Notes: a model not told the origin generated them from the letters alone. Numbered from the stretch's first letter, positions 1 through 11,266 are shown. The stretch is DNA of 64,000 nt from Brevibacterium yomogidense (GCF_016107685.1 NZ_JABASY010000009.1:1-64000); one strand, 5' to 3'. Numbers and translations: made by a program.

Positions 1-774
1 ACAGCACGCTCTATGAACCGAGAGTCCCTGCGGCTGCTTGACACGCACCATAGGGACACCCCCCGCGTTCCGGGACGACGGCATCGCCCGAGATCGTGAT
101 GAGGCGGCCGCCATCTGCGACTGCGCGGAGGGTCTCTGCACTGGTGTCTGGATGCACGGCCAGGGCAGCATCCACGCCCTTCGATACCCAGTGTCGAATC
201 TGATCGGGCCAGTGAGTGTCCCGGTAGTCGACGGCTACCTCCGCTCCAAGGGAGCGCAGGTAATCATGATTCCTCGGTGAAGCCGAGGCCGCCACTCGCA
301 GGCCGCGCAGGCGGGCTAGCTGGATCGCAAGTGTCCCAATTGCACCTGCGCCTCCTGCTATGAAGATGGAAGAACCTGGATCAAGGTCACCCAGAGCGGC
401 CAGGGCTCGCAGTGCGGTATTGCCAGCCACCGGCAGTGCGGCAGCCTGAACAAAGTCGAGGTCTACCGGCAGGGGCAGGATCAGAGCGTCTTCGTCGACG
501 ACTGCATACTCGGCCCAAGACCCACCCTTGTCTTGCATGGCACTGACGAAAGCAGCGCGGTCCCCGGGCCTATAGCGTGTGGCATCGCCACTGGTCTCCT
601 CCACAACACCTGCGCACTCAATGCCAATCGGGTAGGGGTGCGGTGCCCCAGGGGGTAAAAATACGCGTCGTGCACACCTACTCCGACAGCGTTTATCTTC
701 ACCAGAAGCTCGCTCTCCCCCACCTGAGGGGTAGCTAAATCCAGCATCTCGAAGTGGGGATTGCTTGCATCCGT
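1..774 (-). pseudogene. Quinone/zinc-type oxidoreductase (MDR family) remnant
   Basis: Reverse-strand coding resembles a medium-chain NADP-dependent quinone/alcohol dehydrogenase. The catalytic-domain hallmark GIECAGVVEE and the nucleotide-binding segment GGAGAIGTLAIQLARLRG are visible. The reading frame changes inside a run of C/G near 650-656, where the N-terminal part (ending VGVHDAYFYPLG) and the rest lie in different frames. A second shift is likely in the G run near 57-65, just before the C-terminus leaves the window. The true start is missing: upstream sequence is a piece of an unrelated DUF1016 gene. I read it as a dead fragment; sequencing error could explain the frame changes but not the chimeric junction. 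Confidence 0.75.
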
Positions 775-1092
775 TCCACCAACGGCCCGTTGGCGAATTG
801 CATCCTCCTCGGGCCACGCCTCCGTGAACCGGCGCATTTAGCAAAGGTTCGCCACCGAGAAGCCCTTCATCGACGGGAACTCGGCGCGCAAATCTTTAGC
901 GAGGCGCTCAAGCACCCCGGTGCCCCAGGCTTCCTGCTGTTGCCTCTCCAGGATGGTGCGACCGATACGCCACCACAACTTCAGCAGCTCCGTATTGGCC
1001 TTCCGTTGCGATTGAAACCGGGCGGCGTCGACGTGGTGTTTCAGTTCCGCGAGCGTGGTGGCGTAGCCATCGGGTACGAGATTGTGCGTCAC
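775..1092 (-). pseudogene. DUF1016 (YhcG-type PDDEXK nuclease) N-terminal fragment
   Basis: The reverse strand from a GTG at 1092 encodes a typical DUF1016 N-terminal region (TLAELKHHV, LLKLWWRIGRTILERQQ, MKGFSVANL). The family motif normally continues as NLRYMRxFAEAWP. Here the same frame reads NLC, stop, MRRFTEAWPEE, so a TAC-to-TAA-type nonsense change at 838-840 breaks the motif. Homology ends about 21 residues later, where the oxidoreductase remnant begins in frame. The C-terminal nuclease domain is absent. DUF1016 proteins are predicted nucleases often linked to mobile or defence loci; this copy cannot be functional. Confidence 0.75.
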
Positions 1093-1199
1093 GCTCCTAC
1101 CGTACTGGCAGCAAGGCGAGCGTTTGTGGAGAAGCGACGGGGAGCACGATTCCCGCCCGTTGCGTGGAGACCCTTGGTGCAAACAAATAGGCCCGGCAA

Positions 1200-1559
1200 G
1201 GCGGGGTGCCGCGTGCACCACGTGACGGCATGCCGCCAAGGCGGCTACGCGGCAACAGGGCATGGCGGTGTGCCAGGGAGGCGGCGCTCCGTAGAGGCGG
1301 CATGCCGCAAAGCGGTTATGCCGCGACAGCGGCATGGAGGCGGGGCGCTTGAGTGGCTTGCTATGAAGGCGGCGCGCCGCGAACCGGGCAACACGGCATG
1401 CCGTGTTGCCGGCGATGCGTCACGCCGGTGCGCCGCTAAGTCGGCATGCCGCGATGACTGCCTAGCGGCAACGCGGTGTGCCAGGCATGCGGCAACCAGG
1501 GGTGCCGTCTTGCCGTGCAAGCGGCGCGCCGCTTAGTAGTCAAGCCGTCTATGCGGCAC
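1200..1559. repeat. Degenerate 24-bp tandem array of palindromic units
   Basis: About fifteen units of 24 bp can be laid end to end from 1200 to 1559, each variant built round GCGGCATGCCGC. The core GGCATGCC recurs at 1227, 1299, 1395 and 1443, all multiples of 24 apart, with GGCGCGCC at 1371 in the same phase. A 24-bp perfect palindrome lies at 1387-1410. The array ends nine bases before the parA start, and related GCGGCA motifs recur just after the parB-like gene (about 2400-2440). The position fits a partition centromere (parS/parC) or iterons. No convincing gene crosses it. Confidence 0.7.
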
Positions 1560-1568
1560 ACTGGAAGC

Positions 1569-2156
1569 ATGAAACTAGCAATCGCGAACGTGAAGGGCGG
1601 AGTTGGGAAGACGACCACCGCTATGTATCTGGCTGCCGCTCTTGCCCGAAATGGCGAAGCTGTGACGGTGTTCGATGCGGACCCGCAAGGTAGCGCCAGT
1701 GAGTGGGCGGATTTGGCGAAAGCGCAAGGTGGCGCGCTGCCATTCGAGGTGCAGCCAGCGAACCTCCGCACGCTGCGAAGCCTCGAGGACCACTCGGCTC
1801 ACGTGATTGTGGACACACCTCCAGGCGGGGCCGACACAATCCGCGCGGCTGTGGATGCCGCGGATCTTGTGGTCGTGCCCGTCACTCCTAGCGCAATGGA
1901 TATGAGTCGCACCTGGGCGACCCTCGATGGAATCGCGCACGGCGCGCCTGCGGTTGTCCTCTTGGCGCGGTTCGCTAAGAGTGAAGACCTGTCGTGGGAG
2001 GCGTTGACTGCCCTTCGTGCCGCAGAGGACGTGCCGCTATTTGCTACCCGCATCCACCGGCGGACAGCCATAGCCAGGTCTGCGAACTCCCCCATACCTG
2101 CCGATCTGTTCAACTATGACCGAGTCCTCGCCGAAATCAAGGAGGTGTTGGCATGA
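1569..2156 (+). CDS. parA: ParA-family partition ATPase
   Basis: A 195-residue small ParA/MinD-type ATPase. The deviant Walker A motif KGGVGKTTTA is at residues 9-18, the switch region FDADPQGS follows at about 39-46, and IVDTPPGG is the Walker B-like motif. There is no N-terminal DNA-binding domain, so this is a type Ib ParA. The start chosen is ATG 1569, which places the P-loop at the usual distance; longer in-frame starts would run through the repeat array. It overlaps the downstream RHH gene by four bases (ATGA), a typical parAB pair that segregates a low-copy replicon. Regulation by the parB-like protein binding the upstream repeats is an inference. Confidence 0.9.
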   Translation: MKLAIANVKGGVGKTTTAMYLAAALARNGEAVTVFDADPQGSASEWADLAKAQGGALPFEVQPANLRTLRSLEDHSAHVIVDTPPGGADTIRAAVDAADLVVVPVTPSAMDMSRTWATLDGIAHGAPAVVLLARFAKSEDLSWEALTALRAAEDVPLFATRIHRRTAIARSANSPIPADLFNYDRVLAEIKEVLA

Positions 2157-2398
2157 CCACCAAAAGGGCCTCGGCGCTCGATGCAACCCTGAAGCGCCGC
2201 AAAGAACAGCAGAGCGGAACCAAGCCACGGCCGACGTTCGTGGGGGAGGCTCCAGCGACAGAAGGGGTGACCAAGCTGTCGGTGCGGCTCCCTAGTGACT
2301 TGCATCGCAAGCTGAAGATAAAGGCCGTCATAGATGAGCAATCGATTCAAGAGCTTGTCGTCGCTGCAATAGAACGCTTAATCGAGGCCGAAGACTGA
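2153..2398 (+). CDS. Small ribbon-helix-helix ParB-type centromere-binding protein
   Basis: 81 residues. The N-terminal half is basic and looks disordered (ALDATLKRRKEQQ). The C-terminal half looks like a ribbon-helix-helix fold: a beta strand VTKLSVRLPSDL followed by two helices. This architecture, and the four-base overlap with parA, match the small centromere-binding partners of type Ib ParA proteins. It would bind the palindromic array upstream of parA and repress the operon while stimulating ParA. Family assignment rests on size, fold pattern and context, not on a strong sequence motif. Confidence 0.75.
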   Translation: MTTKRASALDATLKRRKEQQSGTKPRPTFVGEAPATEGVTKLSVRLPSDLHRKLKIKAVIDEQSIQELVVAAIERLIEAED

Positions 2399-2563
2399 CT
2401 GCGGCACCGCGGCATGACGGCGAGGCGGCAGGGTCGTCGTTAGATAGCCGTTCGCACACACGCCCAGGTGTTCGACGAGCGCCTAGGATCGATCTCGACC
2501 AATGCGCGCTTGCGCCGAGCGCGCCCCCTTTCGCCTCGATATGGTGGGGGAGAGGAGGCGTAC

Positions 2564-2947
2564 ATGGCAGGTAAGCGCGTACGAGAATGGGGAGCGCTCG
2601 AGGCCGGTATTATGAAGGTTTTGAGGGGTCATTCAGAGCCTCTTGGCGTGAAGCAGATCCAGAACGAACTGGGTGATCCGGTGCCGGCCTACACCACGGT
2701 CATGACGGTGCTGGACCGGCTGGTGAAGAAGGACGAGGTAGTCCGTTCGTCGGAATCACCCCGCAGGATCCGGTTCCAACCCGCCCGGTCTGCCGGCGAG
2801 CATGCCAGCAACGAGATGATGATGGCGCTCAACACTGCCGGCGACAGACGGACAGCGCTGCTCAGGTTTGCAGGCAACCTCACGGCGGATGACGTCGACC
2901 TGCTGCACGAAGCGATCATCAAACCTCGCAGGCAGAAAGACACGTAG
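2564..2947 (+). CDS. BlaI/MecI/CopY-family transcriptional repressor
   Basis: 127 residues starting at ATG 2564, preceded by a strong GGAGAGGAGG ribosome site. The winged-helix pattern of the family is clear: WGALEAGIMKVL, PLGVKQIQNELG, YTTVMTVLDRLVKKDEV, then a wing with RIRFQPARS and a C-terminal dimerization helix. BlaI/CopY repressors bind TACA/TGTA dyads and are inactivated by proteolysis or by copper. An M56 protease gene follows five bases downstream, and copper genes follow next, so a copper-responsive role is more likely than beta-lactam resistance. No matching dyad is visible in its own promoter; two occur at 6858-6918. Confidence 0.88.
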   Translation: MAGKRVREWGALEAGIMKVLRGHSEPLGVKQIQNELGDPVPAYTTVMTVLDRLVKKDEVVRSSESPRRIRFQPARSAGEHASNEMMMALNTAGDRRTALLRFAGNLTADDVDLLHEAIIKPRRQKDT

Positions 2948-2951
2948 AGCC

Positions 2952-3758
2952 ATGCTGCTGTTCGTCGGAGGCATCGTTGCGAGCGGGGTCTTCTTTCTCC
3001 TTGCACCGATGGCCCTGTCGGCGCGTCCCTGGCAGGTCCGGCGCCCACGCCTGGCTCTGACCCTGTGGTGGGGATCCGTCGTCGGGGGTCATATCTGTGT
3101 GGGGACAGCGATCACCGCAATCATCGTGGTCGCCGTCGATGTGCCACACTTATCCACTCCCTTGGATGTCCTGGTCGTCACCGTTGCGCCCTGGCTGGGG
3201 CTCGGGGCGCTGGGTGTGGTGATTGGAATGGTGTGGGGGACTGCAGGGCCGGTAGTCGCGCAGCATCAGGATGCGGTGAACGAGATCTCCCCCGCACCGC
3301 GGTCCTGCGAGGCGCGCGGGCCGTTCTCACTGGTCCGCTTCTCGTCGACAGACCCGGTCGCATACGCCGTCGCGGGGCCACGCCCGGAGATCATCATTTC
3401 TTCCGCGCTCGAGGAAATACTGTCCACCGCCCAGCTGCGGGCGGTCCTCGCTCATGAGTACGCCCACCTGCGCTACCGACACAATTGGCTGGTGCGCTGC
3501 GCGCAGGTCAACGCCGCTTGCCTGCCCGCTTGCCTGCCCGCCGGGCCTCGCCTGCGGGATGCGACGGTGCTACTCGTCGAACTCATCGCGGATGACACCG
3601 CCGCCAAGCAGGCGGGAGCGGCGAACCTCGCGAACGCGCTTCGTCGCCTTTCTTTGCTGACAGGCGACGTGTCGCTGGACCTGCGGGCCGAACGGATGAC
3701 GCTGCGCACGTGGCCACTATCGGGCCATCGCCGGTTGCCTGCTCCTGTCCGCGTCTGA
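2952..3758 (+). CDS. M56-family membrane metalloprotease (BlaR1/MecR1-like, no sensor domain)
   Basis: 268 residues from ATG 2952, directly after the repressor. Three hydrophobic segments lie near residues 1-22, 35-64 and 75-98. A zinc-protease motif HEYAH is at 168-172 and an acidic stretch ELIADD further on is the likely place of the third ligand. There is no penicillin-binding sensor domain. By family knowledge it would cleave or destabilize the neighbouring BlaI-type repressor. The C-terminus is odd: a fourth membrane helix usual in this family is missing in frame, while another frame near 3710-3770 reads hydrophobically, so a late frameshift is possible. Confidence 0.8.
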   Translation: MLLFVGGIVASGVFFLLAPMALSARPWQVRRPRLALTLWWGSVVGGHICVGTAITAIIVVAVDVPHLSTPLDVLVVTVAPWLGLGALGVVIGMVWGTAGPVVAQHQDAVNEISPAPRSCEARGPFSLVRFSSTDPVAYAVAGPRPEIIISSALEEILSTAQLRAVLAHEYAHLRYRHNWLVRCAQVNAACLPACLPAGPRLRDATVLLVELIADDTAAKQAGAANLANALRRLSLLTGDVSLDLRAERMTLRTWPLSGHRRLPAPVRV

Positions 3759-3772
3759 ACCAGGGATCACCG

Positions 3773-5485
3773 TCACTGGATGGTGACGGGTATCCGGGCC
3801 GTCGGTTGGTCATATCGCGACACTCGAACGCTTACGTCGATCTGCCATTCTCCTCTGGCGGGGAGCATGAGCTCCGCTTCATACTCTCCCGTCTCCAGGG
3901 CTGTGACCGGTGTGGCGTCGAAGGGCCCTAGGTCCTGATCCGGCAGCCGTGCGGAGACCTTCACATCGTCGGCGGCCTTCCCTTCCACAGCATCCCCGTC
4001 GTGCGTGACGCGGAAGCGCAGCGTGTTCGCTCCCGACTGGCTTGGGCTGATCGACCCGTCGACGAACAGCCCCTGCGACTCGCCTCGGACAGTGATGTCC
4101 TCCGGTGTTGCGACGGCGACGTCCCCCTGGTCCGTGTGCTTGTGATCAGGACTGGAGTTGCTGAGGATGCCCGTCACCGCGATGACCGCGATGAGCAGGG
4201 CGGCCTCGTACTGGAGGGTGCGGCGCAGGTGATCCCTCTGGATCTCTGGTGAGGGTTCGGCGAGCAACCGGGGGAGGAGCCGCCATCGGTTCCACGCGGC
4301 TAGGCACACAACCGCGGCAACGACTCCCAGCTTGACGAGTAGCATCCTTCCGTAGCCGGTGCCCACGAGGCTCGCGACGTCATCAAGGATGAGGACCGCC
4401 ATGATGACACCGCTAAGGCCGATGAGGATGACGCTGTACAGCGCGGCACGTGAGAACCTGGCAACGGTCCTTACCGCTGTTCCCGGATCCATGAGCGCCA
4501 AGCTCCGGACGAGCCCCACGACGCCGCCGGTCCAGAACGAACCGACGAGCAGGTGCGTGACGTCGGCGGCCATCATCAGCCACACCGGCTCGGTGGTCTG
4601 TGAGTGCCCGACAAGCGCGGGGGCGGACACTGCGAGCCCAACGAGTACCAGTGCTATGCCGCCCCTCGTCCGGGTCAGCGTGCGGGTAGCCAGCAGAGCC
4701 GCGGGGAGCCCCGCGACGAGCACCACGACCGCGGCGGCGACAGGCTGCCACCGCACCCCCGCCAACCAATCCTGCGGGACGAAGAGGGCTGCGAGAGGGA
4801 GACCTGTGATGTGCAGCGCCGCAACCGGGACCAGCAGAAGTGAGGCGCCCACCGCGGTTACCCACGAGGAACGCACGAAGAGCCGGAGAAGCCCGTCGAC
4901 AGGCGCCCGATCTCGTTGCACGACGACGCGGAAGGCCACGAGCCCGGCAAGTAGCAGCAGGCCCAAGTACTGCGCCGCTGTCAGGACTGTCACCGTTGTT
5001 TCGATGGACCCCGGAGTCGTTCCGGCGGTTACTGATCCGTCGCCTGGCTGCGGTGCGGAGTCGGAGCGGTGCCCGACGTGGAAGCTCATCGCGCCTCCCA
5101 AAGGATGGCCATCGGCGGACACGATCCGGTAACCGAGCGCGTAGGTCCCGTCCGCGAGGTCCTCCGGCAGCGCGATGATGACGGAGTGCCCCTCTGTTCG
5201 TGCCTGCAGAGCGACAGGGGCGCCGATATCGGGGAACAGCTGGATTGCACCGTCGATGACTTCTACCGGTTCGTTGAACTCCAGATCGACCGTCGCCGGC
5301 GCCTGCTCGACGAGGGTCCCGTCCTCCGGCGTGATGCTCAGGAGCTGGGCATGCGCCGAAGCGGGAGCCGGGGCCGCTCCCACCGCAAGGACCAGCCCCG
5401 CGAGGAGCGACAGGAGCACGCGCAGCAGTCCACGGTCGCGCAGGACCGGCCGCACGTGCGCCACCCCAGCAACGACGTTTCTCAT
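3773..5485 (-). CDS. CopC-CopD fusion copper-resistance membrane protein
   Basis: 570 residues. After a signal segment comes a CopC domain (about 42-140) beginning SAHAQLLS, whose first His is the usual Cu(II) ligand, and containing DGHPLGGAMSFHV. A CopD multi-helix membrane domain follows (about 175-400). The last 130 residues form an extracellular beta-rich domain resembling YtkA/FixH-type modules. The order matches YcnJ-type proteins that bind copper outside and move it across the membrane. It is last in the leftward operon 6835-3773 and overlaps the YcnI gene by four bases. It converges on the M56 gene with a 14-base gap. Confidence 0.9.
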   Translation of the reverse strand: MRNVVAGVAHVRPVLRDRGLLRVLLSLLAGLVLAVGAAPAPASAHAQLLSITPEDGTLVEQAPATVDLEFNEPVEVIDGAIQLFPDIGAPVALQARTEGHSVIIALPEDLADGTYALGYRIVSADGHPLGGAMSFHVGHRSDSAPQPGDGSVTAGTTPGSIETTVTVLTAAQYLGLLLLAGLVAFRVVVQRDRAPVDGLLRLFVRSSWVTAVGASLLLVPVAALHITGLPLAALFVPQDWLAGVRWQPVAAAVVVLVAGLPAALLATRTLTRTRGGIALVLVGLAVSAPALVGHSQTTEPVWLMMAADVTHLLVGSFWTGGVVGLVRSLALMDPGTAVRTVARFSRAALYSVILIGLSGVIMAVLILDDVASLVGTGYGRMLLVKLGVVAAVVCLAAWNRWRLLPRLLAEPSPEIQRDHLRRTLQYEAALLIAVIAVTGILSNSSPDHKHTDQGDVAVATPEDITVRGESQGLFVDGSISPSQSGANTLRFRVTHDGDAVEGKAADDVKVSARLPDQDLGPFDATPVTALETGEYEAELMLPARGEWQIDVSVRVSRYDQPTARIPVTIQ

Positions 5486-6183
5486 GCCGTCCGGCGGCCC
5501 CGCAGCAGTGCGATGAGTCCGACGACCAGACCGAGGCCTCCCATGATCAGTGACGTGATGATCAAGGGGGGTTCCCCGCCCGCAGTGTCCCCGGCGACCT
5601 GCGTAGACCCGCCCCCGACGTCGTCATCCCCAGAGGCGGTGACGACCACCTCCGGGGCTGGCATGTCGAGCTCGGAGGTGTCTTGCCCGTCCGCGGGCTT
5701 CTGAACCCATGCCGCCTCGTCCCCCTCGCACGTCTGGACAGTGGGGAAGTAGAGGGTTTGTCCGGCGGCCTCCTCCGGCAGTCGTAGGGACAGCTCGAGG
5801 GTGTCCCGTTGGTCGTCCGGGAGGGGGTCTACGGCCGTGTAGACGACCTCGGCGATCCGTTCGGATACCTCCTCGCCGTGGCTGTCGACGGCCGGGGCAT
5901 CCAGGGTCTCCTCAACCGTGTTGACGGAATAGAACGCGTTCCGGGTCGGGGTGACAGCGTCGATACCCTCGGGGATTTGGATCGACACCTCCGTGGTCGA
6001 CGACCCGTCGCAGCCGTGGGGGATGCCAAACTCCAGGACCGTGTACGAGCCGGCCTCCGTGTTGCTCGGGGTGACCCCGACGTGCGCGTTCGCCGCGGTC
6101 GTCCCGCCGAACGTCAGTGCGAGTGCGCCGAGTGCGGCGCCACCTCCCAGTACAAGGGGGTGCTTCTTCGAGCGTGTGTGCAT
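5482..6183 (-). CDS. YcnI family (DUF1775) copper-binding membrane-anchored protein
   Basis: 233 residues. A signal peptide ends NAHVGVTPS, leaving an N-terminal His as in the YcnI copper site. The DUF1775 core contains GIPHGCDGS, a strand-rich domain and the late tryptophan AAWVQKP. A C-terminal helix (about 206-228) followed by RGRR anchors it in the membrane. YcnI proteins bind Cu(II) outside the cell and are usually encoded with YcnJ, as here. The gene overlaps the CopC-CopD gene by four bases, so the two are probably translationally coupled. Confidence 0.9.
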   Translation of the reverse strand: MHTRSKKHPLVLGGGAALGALALTFGGTTAANAHVGVTPSNTEAGSYTVLEFGIPHGCDGSSTTEVSIQIPEGIDAVTPTRNAFYSVNTVEETLDAPAVDSHGEEVSERIAEVVYTAVDPLPDDQRDTLELSLRLPEEAAGQTLYFPTVQTCEGDEAAWVQKPADGQDTSELDMPAPEVVVTASGDDDVGGGSTQVAGDTAGGEPPLIITSLIMGGLGLVVGLIALLRGRRTA

Positions 6184-6238
6184 CTGCTTCTCCTTTTCTT
6201 GGTCGGACTGCTGAGTGTTGACCAGACGTCAAGTGTGG

Positions 6239-6835
6239 TCAGTGTGTGAGCATTGGCCCGCACATCGCCGCCATCCCCAGGCACATGACGGCATGGGCGA
6301 CGACGTCCCCGTGGGCCCCCCGCCTCGAGCGAGCGGGAAACAGCGAGCCCTCGACTGCATCAATGACGAGCATCGCGCCTGTGATGATCAGTCCGCTGGT
6401 GACAGCGACCCCTGTGAGCGACGCAGTCACAGACAGTGCCACGTGATCGTGCCCGCCCGTGGTAGTGGGAGCGTCCGCGCCCATTGCCGCGATCATCCAC
6501 ACCATCGCGAGCATCATTACCACGTGCACGCTCTGATGACCTGGCCCGTGATCTCCCAGGCGGTGACGGGGAAGACTGCCGGTGAGTTGGAGTGCGAGCA
6601 TCGCGGCGAACCAGGCAGCGGCGGCCGCGAAAAAGAGGAGTTCGGGCACGTGCGGGATCGCCCACCACCACGGCCATGCCATCGCGACCATGTCTGCGGC
6701 CATGACGGCGTGCGCGGCGTGACTGACCACCTGCAATGGCCGGGTGCGTTCATGGGCCAGGCGAATCAGCGAGAAGAGAGTCAGGACGGTGAAGACGACG
6801 GTGAACATCCACTGCGCCGCCGGACCGTCAACCAT
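6239..6835 (-). CDS. DUF5134-type multi-pass membrane protein
   Basis: 198 residues from ATG 6835, which has a GAGAGGTGG ribosome site; an in-frame extension upstream would run through the operator region and is unlikely. Five or six hydrophobic segments are visible. His and Met residues are frequent near the membrane (SHAAHAVMAADMVAM, HQSVHVVMMLAMVWM), as expected of a metal-linked protein. DUF5134 proteins commonly sit in actinobacterial copper loci; their biochemical role is unknown. First gene of the leftward copper operon; its promoter region faces the CopD-CtaG gene. Confidence 0.75.
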   Translation of the reverse strand: MVDGPAAQWMFTVVFTVLTLFSLIRLAHERTRPLQVVSHAAHAVMAADMVAMAWPWWWAIPHVPELLFFAAAAAWFAAMLALQLTGSLPRHRLGDHGPGHQSVHVVMMLAMVWMIAAMGADAPTTTGGHDHVALSVTASLTGVAVTSGLIITGAMLVIDAVEGSLFPARSRRGAHGDVVAHAVMCLGMAAMCGPMLTH

Positions 6836-6857
6836 CCGTCGACCACCTCTCGCCAGG

Positions 6858-6872
6858 ACTACATTAAGTAGT
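6858..6872. promoter_or_regulatory. Candidate BlaI/CopY operator, dyad 1
   Basis: An imperfect 15-bp dyad, ACTACATTAAGTAGT, centred 30 bases upstream of the leftward copper operon start. It has the CTAC/GTAG half sites expected of BlaI/MecI/CopY-family operators. Assignment to the repressor encoded at 2564 is an inference. Confidence 0.55.
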
Positions 6873-6905
6873 AGGTAACCTAGCCCTCTCGCCTTCTCGT
6901 GGCAA

Positions 6906-6918
6906 CTACATAATGTAG
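6906..6918. promoter_or_regulatory. Candidate BlaI/CopY operator, dyad 2
   Basis: A 13-bp dyad CTACATAATGTAG with perfect six-base arms around one central base. It lies 34 bases from dyad 1, in the shared promoter region of the leftward operon (start 6835) and the rightward operon (start 7029). It contains the TACA/TGTA half sites of CopY/BlaI operators, so one repressor could control both directions. Confidence 0.6.
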
Positions 6919-7028
6919 AGTTACAGGGGTCGGCGGGTAGCGTCATCGGTGTCGATCACCTCGATGCGAGGTCGGATTTGGAGTAGTCGGGAGGCGCTCC
7001 GGGGCGGCGCGGAGTCAGGGGGAGTGGG

Positions 7029-9034
7029 ATGACGGTCTCGTCCGGTCATGCAGCCAGTCCGCGCTCAGGGCTGGGGCGGGCGGAAGTCACCGCAGTGTCG
7101 CTTGCCGGCATCGTCACGGCGGTGGCCGTGGTGGTCGTGACAGCGATCTTCGCAGGGCCAGAAGCGTATACATCGATTATCCGCGAGTACCCGGGGACCG
7201 CGGTGTCGATTACCGCCGCAGTGTTGCGAGCGCTCGTCGAGATCGCGGGAGTCGTCACAGTGGGATCCCTCGTCCTGGTGGTCATCCGGTCACGGTCGGG
7301 TAATGACCCGCACGATCTCCCGGAGGTCAGGCGGTTCGCTGAGGCAGCGGAGTACGGGGCCATCGGATGGTGCCTGACGGCAGGCGCTCTCATCGTCGTC
7401 GATGGGCTCGACACCAACGGCCTGGGGTTCGGCCATCTGCTTCATGACGGGATCGGGGACATCCTCTTCTGGGGTACGCAGTGGCCCGCCGCGTGGATGC
7501 TCACTGCGCTCATCGCCGGGGTCCTCATGTTCGTGCTCCACTTCGCGACGACGTGGTCCGCGTTCGCGGCGTCCCTGTGGTTCTCCCAGCTGGCGCTTCT
7601 GGCGCCCGTCGTCATTGGCCAGGTGCTGGTCGGCCCCATGCACGACTTCAGCGTGGACGCGGGAATCATCTCCACGGTGCTCGCGGCGGTCCTGTTCGGC
7701 ACACTCCTCGTTGCAGCGGGGCAATCGCGAGTCAGCGGTGACGCGACGACGCTACGTGCCCTGGGGGAACGCCGTCTCCTGTGGCTGGTCCCCGCTGCAG
7801 TCATGGCCTGCGAAATCGTCACCACCGCGGTGAAGACGCAGGGAAGCGGACTGCTGGACAGCGTCACCGGATGGCAGATCCTTACCCGGTGGACGGCGTT
7901 CATCCTCGCGGCTCTCGCCATCAGGGCATCGGCAAGGGGACGCACGAGCACCGCATTCGTCCTCTTGGCGGCCGCGGCGACCGTGTGGACGGGAATGACC
8001 GCGGCGATGACACGCGTACCGCCGCCCAGCTACTTCGTCGACACAACGATCACAGAGATCTTCTTCGGCTACGACGTGGACGCTGCACCGAGGCTCGGTG
8101 TCCTTCTGGGCCACTGGCGGATCAACCTTCTCTTCACTGTCATCGCGTGTGTCGCGATCACCGTCTACACGGTCGGCTACACCACGGTGCGACGACGGGG
8201 AGACGACTGGCCTGTGTCTCGTCTGCTCTGCTGGACCGCAGGGTGGATGCTCTCGGTCCTCCTGCTGTCGACAGGGCTGGGACGCTACGCACCCGCAGAC
8301 TTCGGGCTGCACATGATCGTGCACATGGCGCTCAACATGGTCGTGCCGACCTTCCTCGTCCTGGGCGGGCCGATGACCCTTCTGCTCAGAGCGTTGCCCG
8401 GTAACTCCCCGGCCCACAGGAAGGTCAGGCAGTTCCTCACGTGGCCCACCGCGAAGCTCGTCTATCAGCCGCTGCTGGTGTTCACCGCGTACGTCCTGTC
8501 CTACTACGGCGTGTACCTCACACCCTTGTACGAGACGCTGGTCCGCACGCACTGGGGACACCAGCTCATGTACCTGCACTTCGTGATCATCGGGTACTTG
8601 TTCTTCTCTCTGGCGATCGGTGTCGATCGGACACCGCGCGAGCTGCCGCACATCGGGCGCCTGGGGCTGGTCATCGCGGCGATGCCCTTCCACGCTTTCT
8701 TCGGAGTGATCCTCATGATGACCGAGATCCCCGTGGCCGACTACTTCTACCGGTCCCTTGGACTGGACTGGCTGGACGTGGGGGAACGACAGGAGTTCGG
8801 AGGAGGGATCGCGTGGGCAGGAGGGGAGCTGCCGCTCCTGGCGGTCTTCCTCATCCTCGCCGTCCAGTGGACGCGCCAGGACAGGTCCCATGAGCGGCGG
8901 TTCGACCGACACGAGGAGCGGGGCCTGTCCCACGAGGCGGACGCCTACAACGAAATGCTGCAGCGACTGGCCGACAGGGAAGCCTCGATGACTGGCCGCA
9001 GCAGCGGGGGAGTGGCGGAGACAGGAGACAATCA

Positions 9035-9038
<4 letters not shown>
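7029..9038 (+). CDS. CopD-CtaG fusion membrane protein
   Basis: 669 residues and strongly hydrophobic. The N-terminal half reads as a CopD-type copper membrane domain. The C-terminal half (about 380-640) is a CtaG/caa3 cytochrome oxidase assembly domain with the motif LHMIVHMALNM and later HTHWGHQLMYLHF-like histidine-rich helices (TLVRTHWGHQLMYLHF). Such fusions are common in Actinobacteria and are thought to move copper for oxidase assembly or detoxification. It overlaps the following CopA gene by four bases. Two candidate repressor dyads lie about 110-170 bases upstream. Confidence 0.9.

Positions 9039-11266
<2,228 letters not shown>

Noticed and set aside
1245..1520. Reverse open frame in the repeat array
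   Set aside because: Its translation is only the repeated GCGGCA units read as Ala/Arg/His; no start signal.
754..1536. Long forward open frame of 260 codons
   Set aside because: It runs opposite the DUF1016 fragment and through the palindromic array; no protein-like pattern, so it is a GC-driven shadow.
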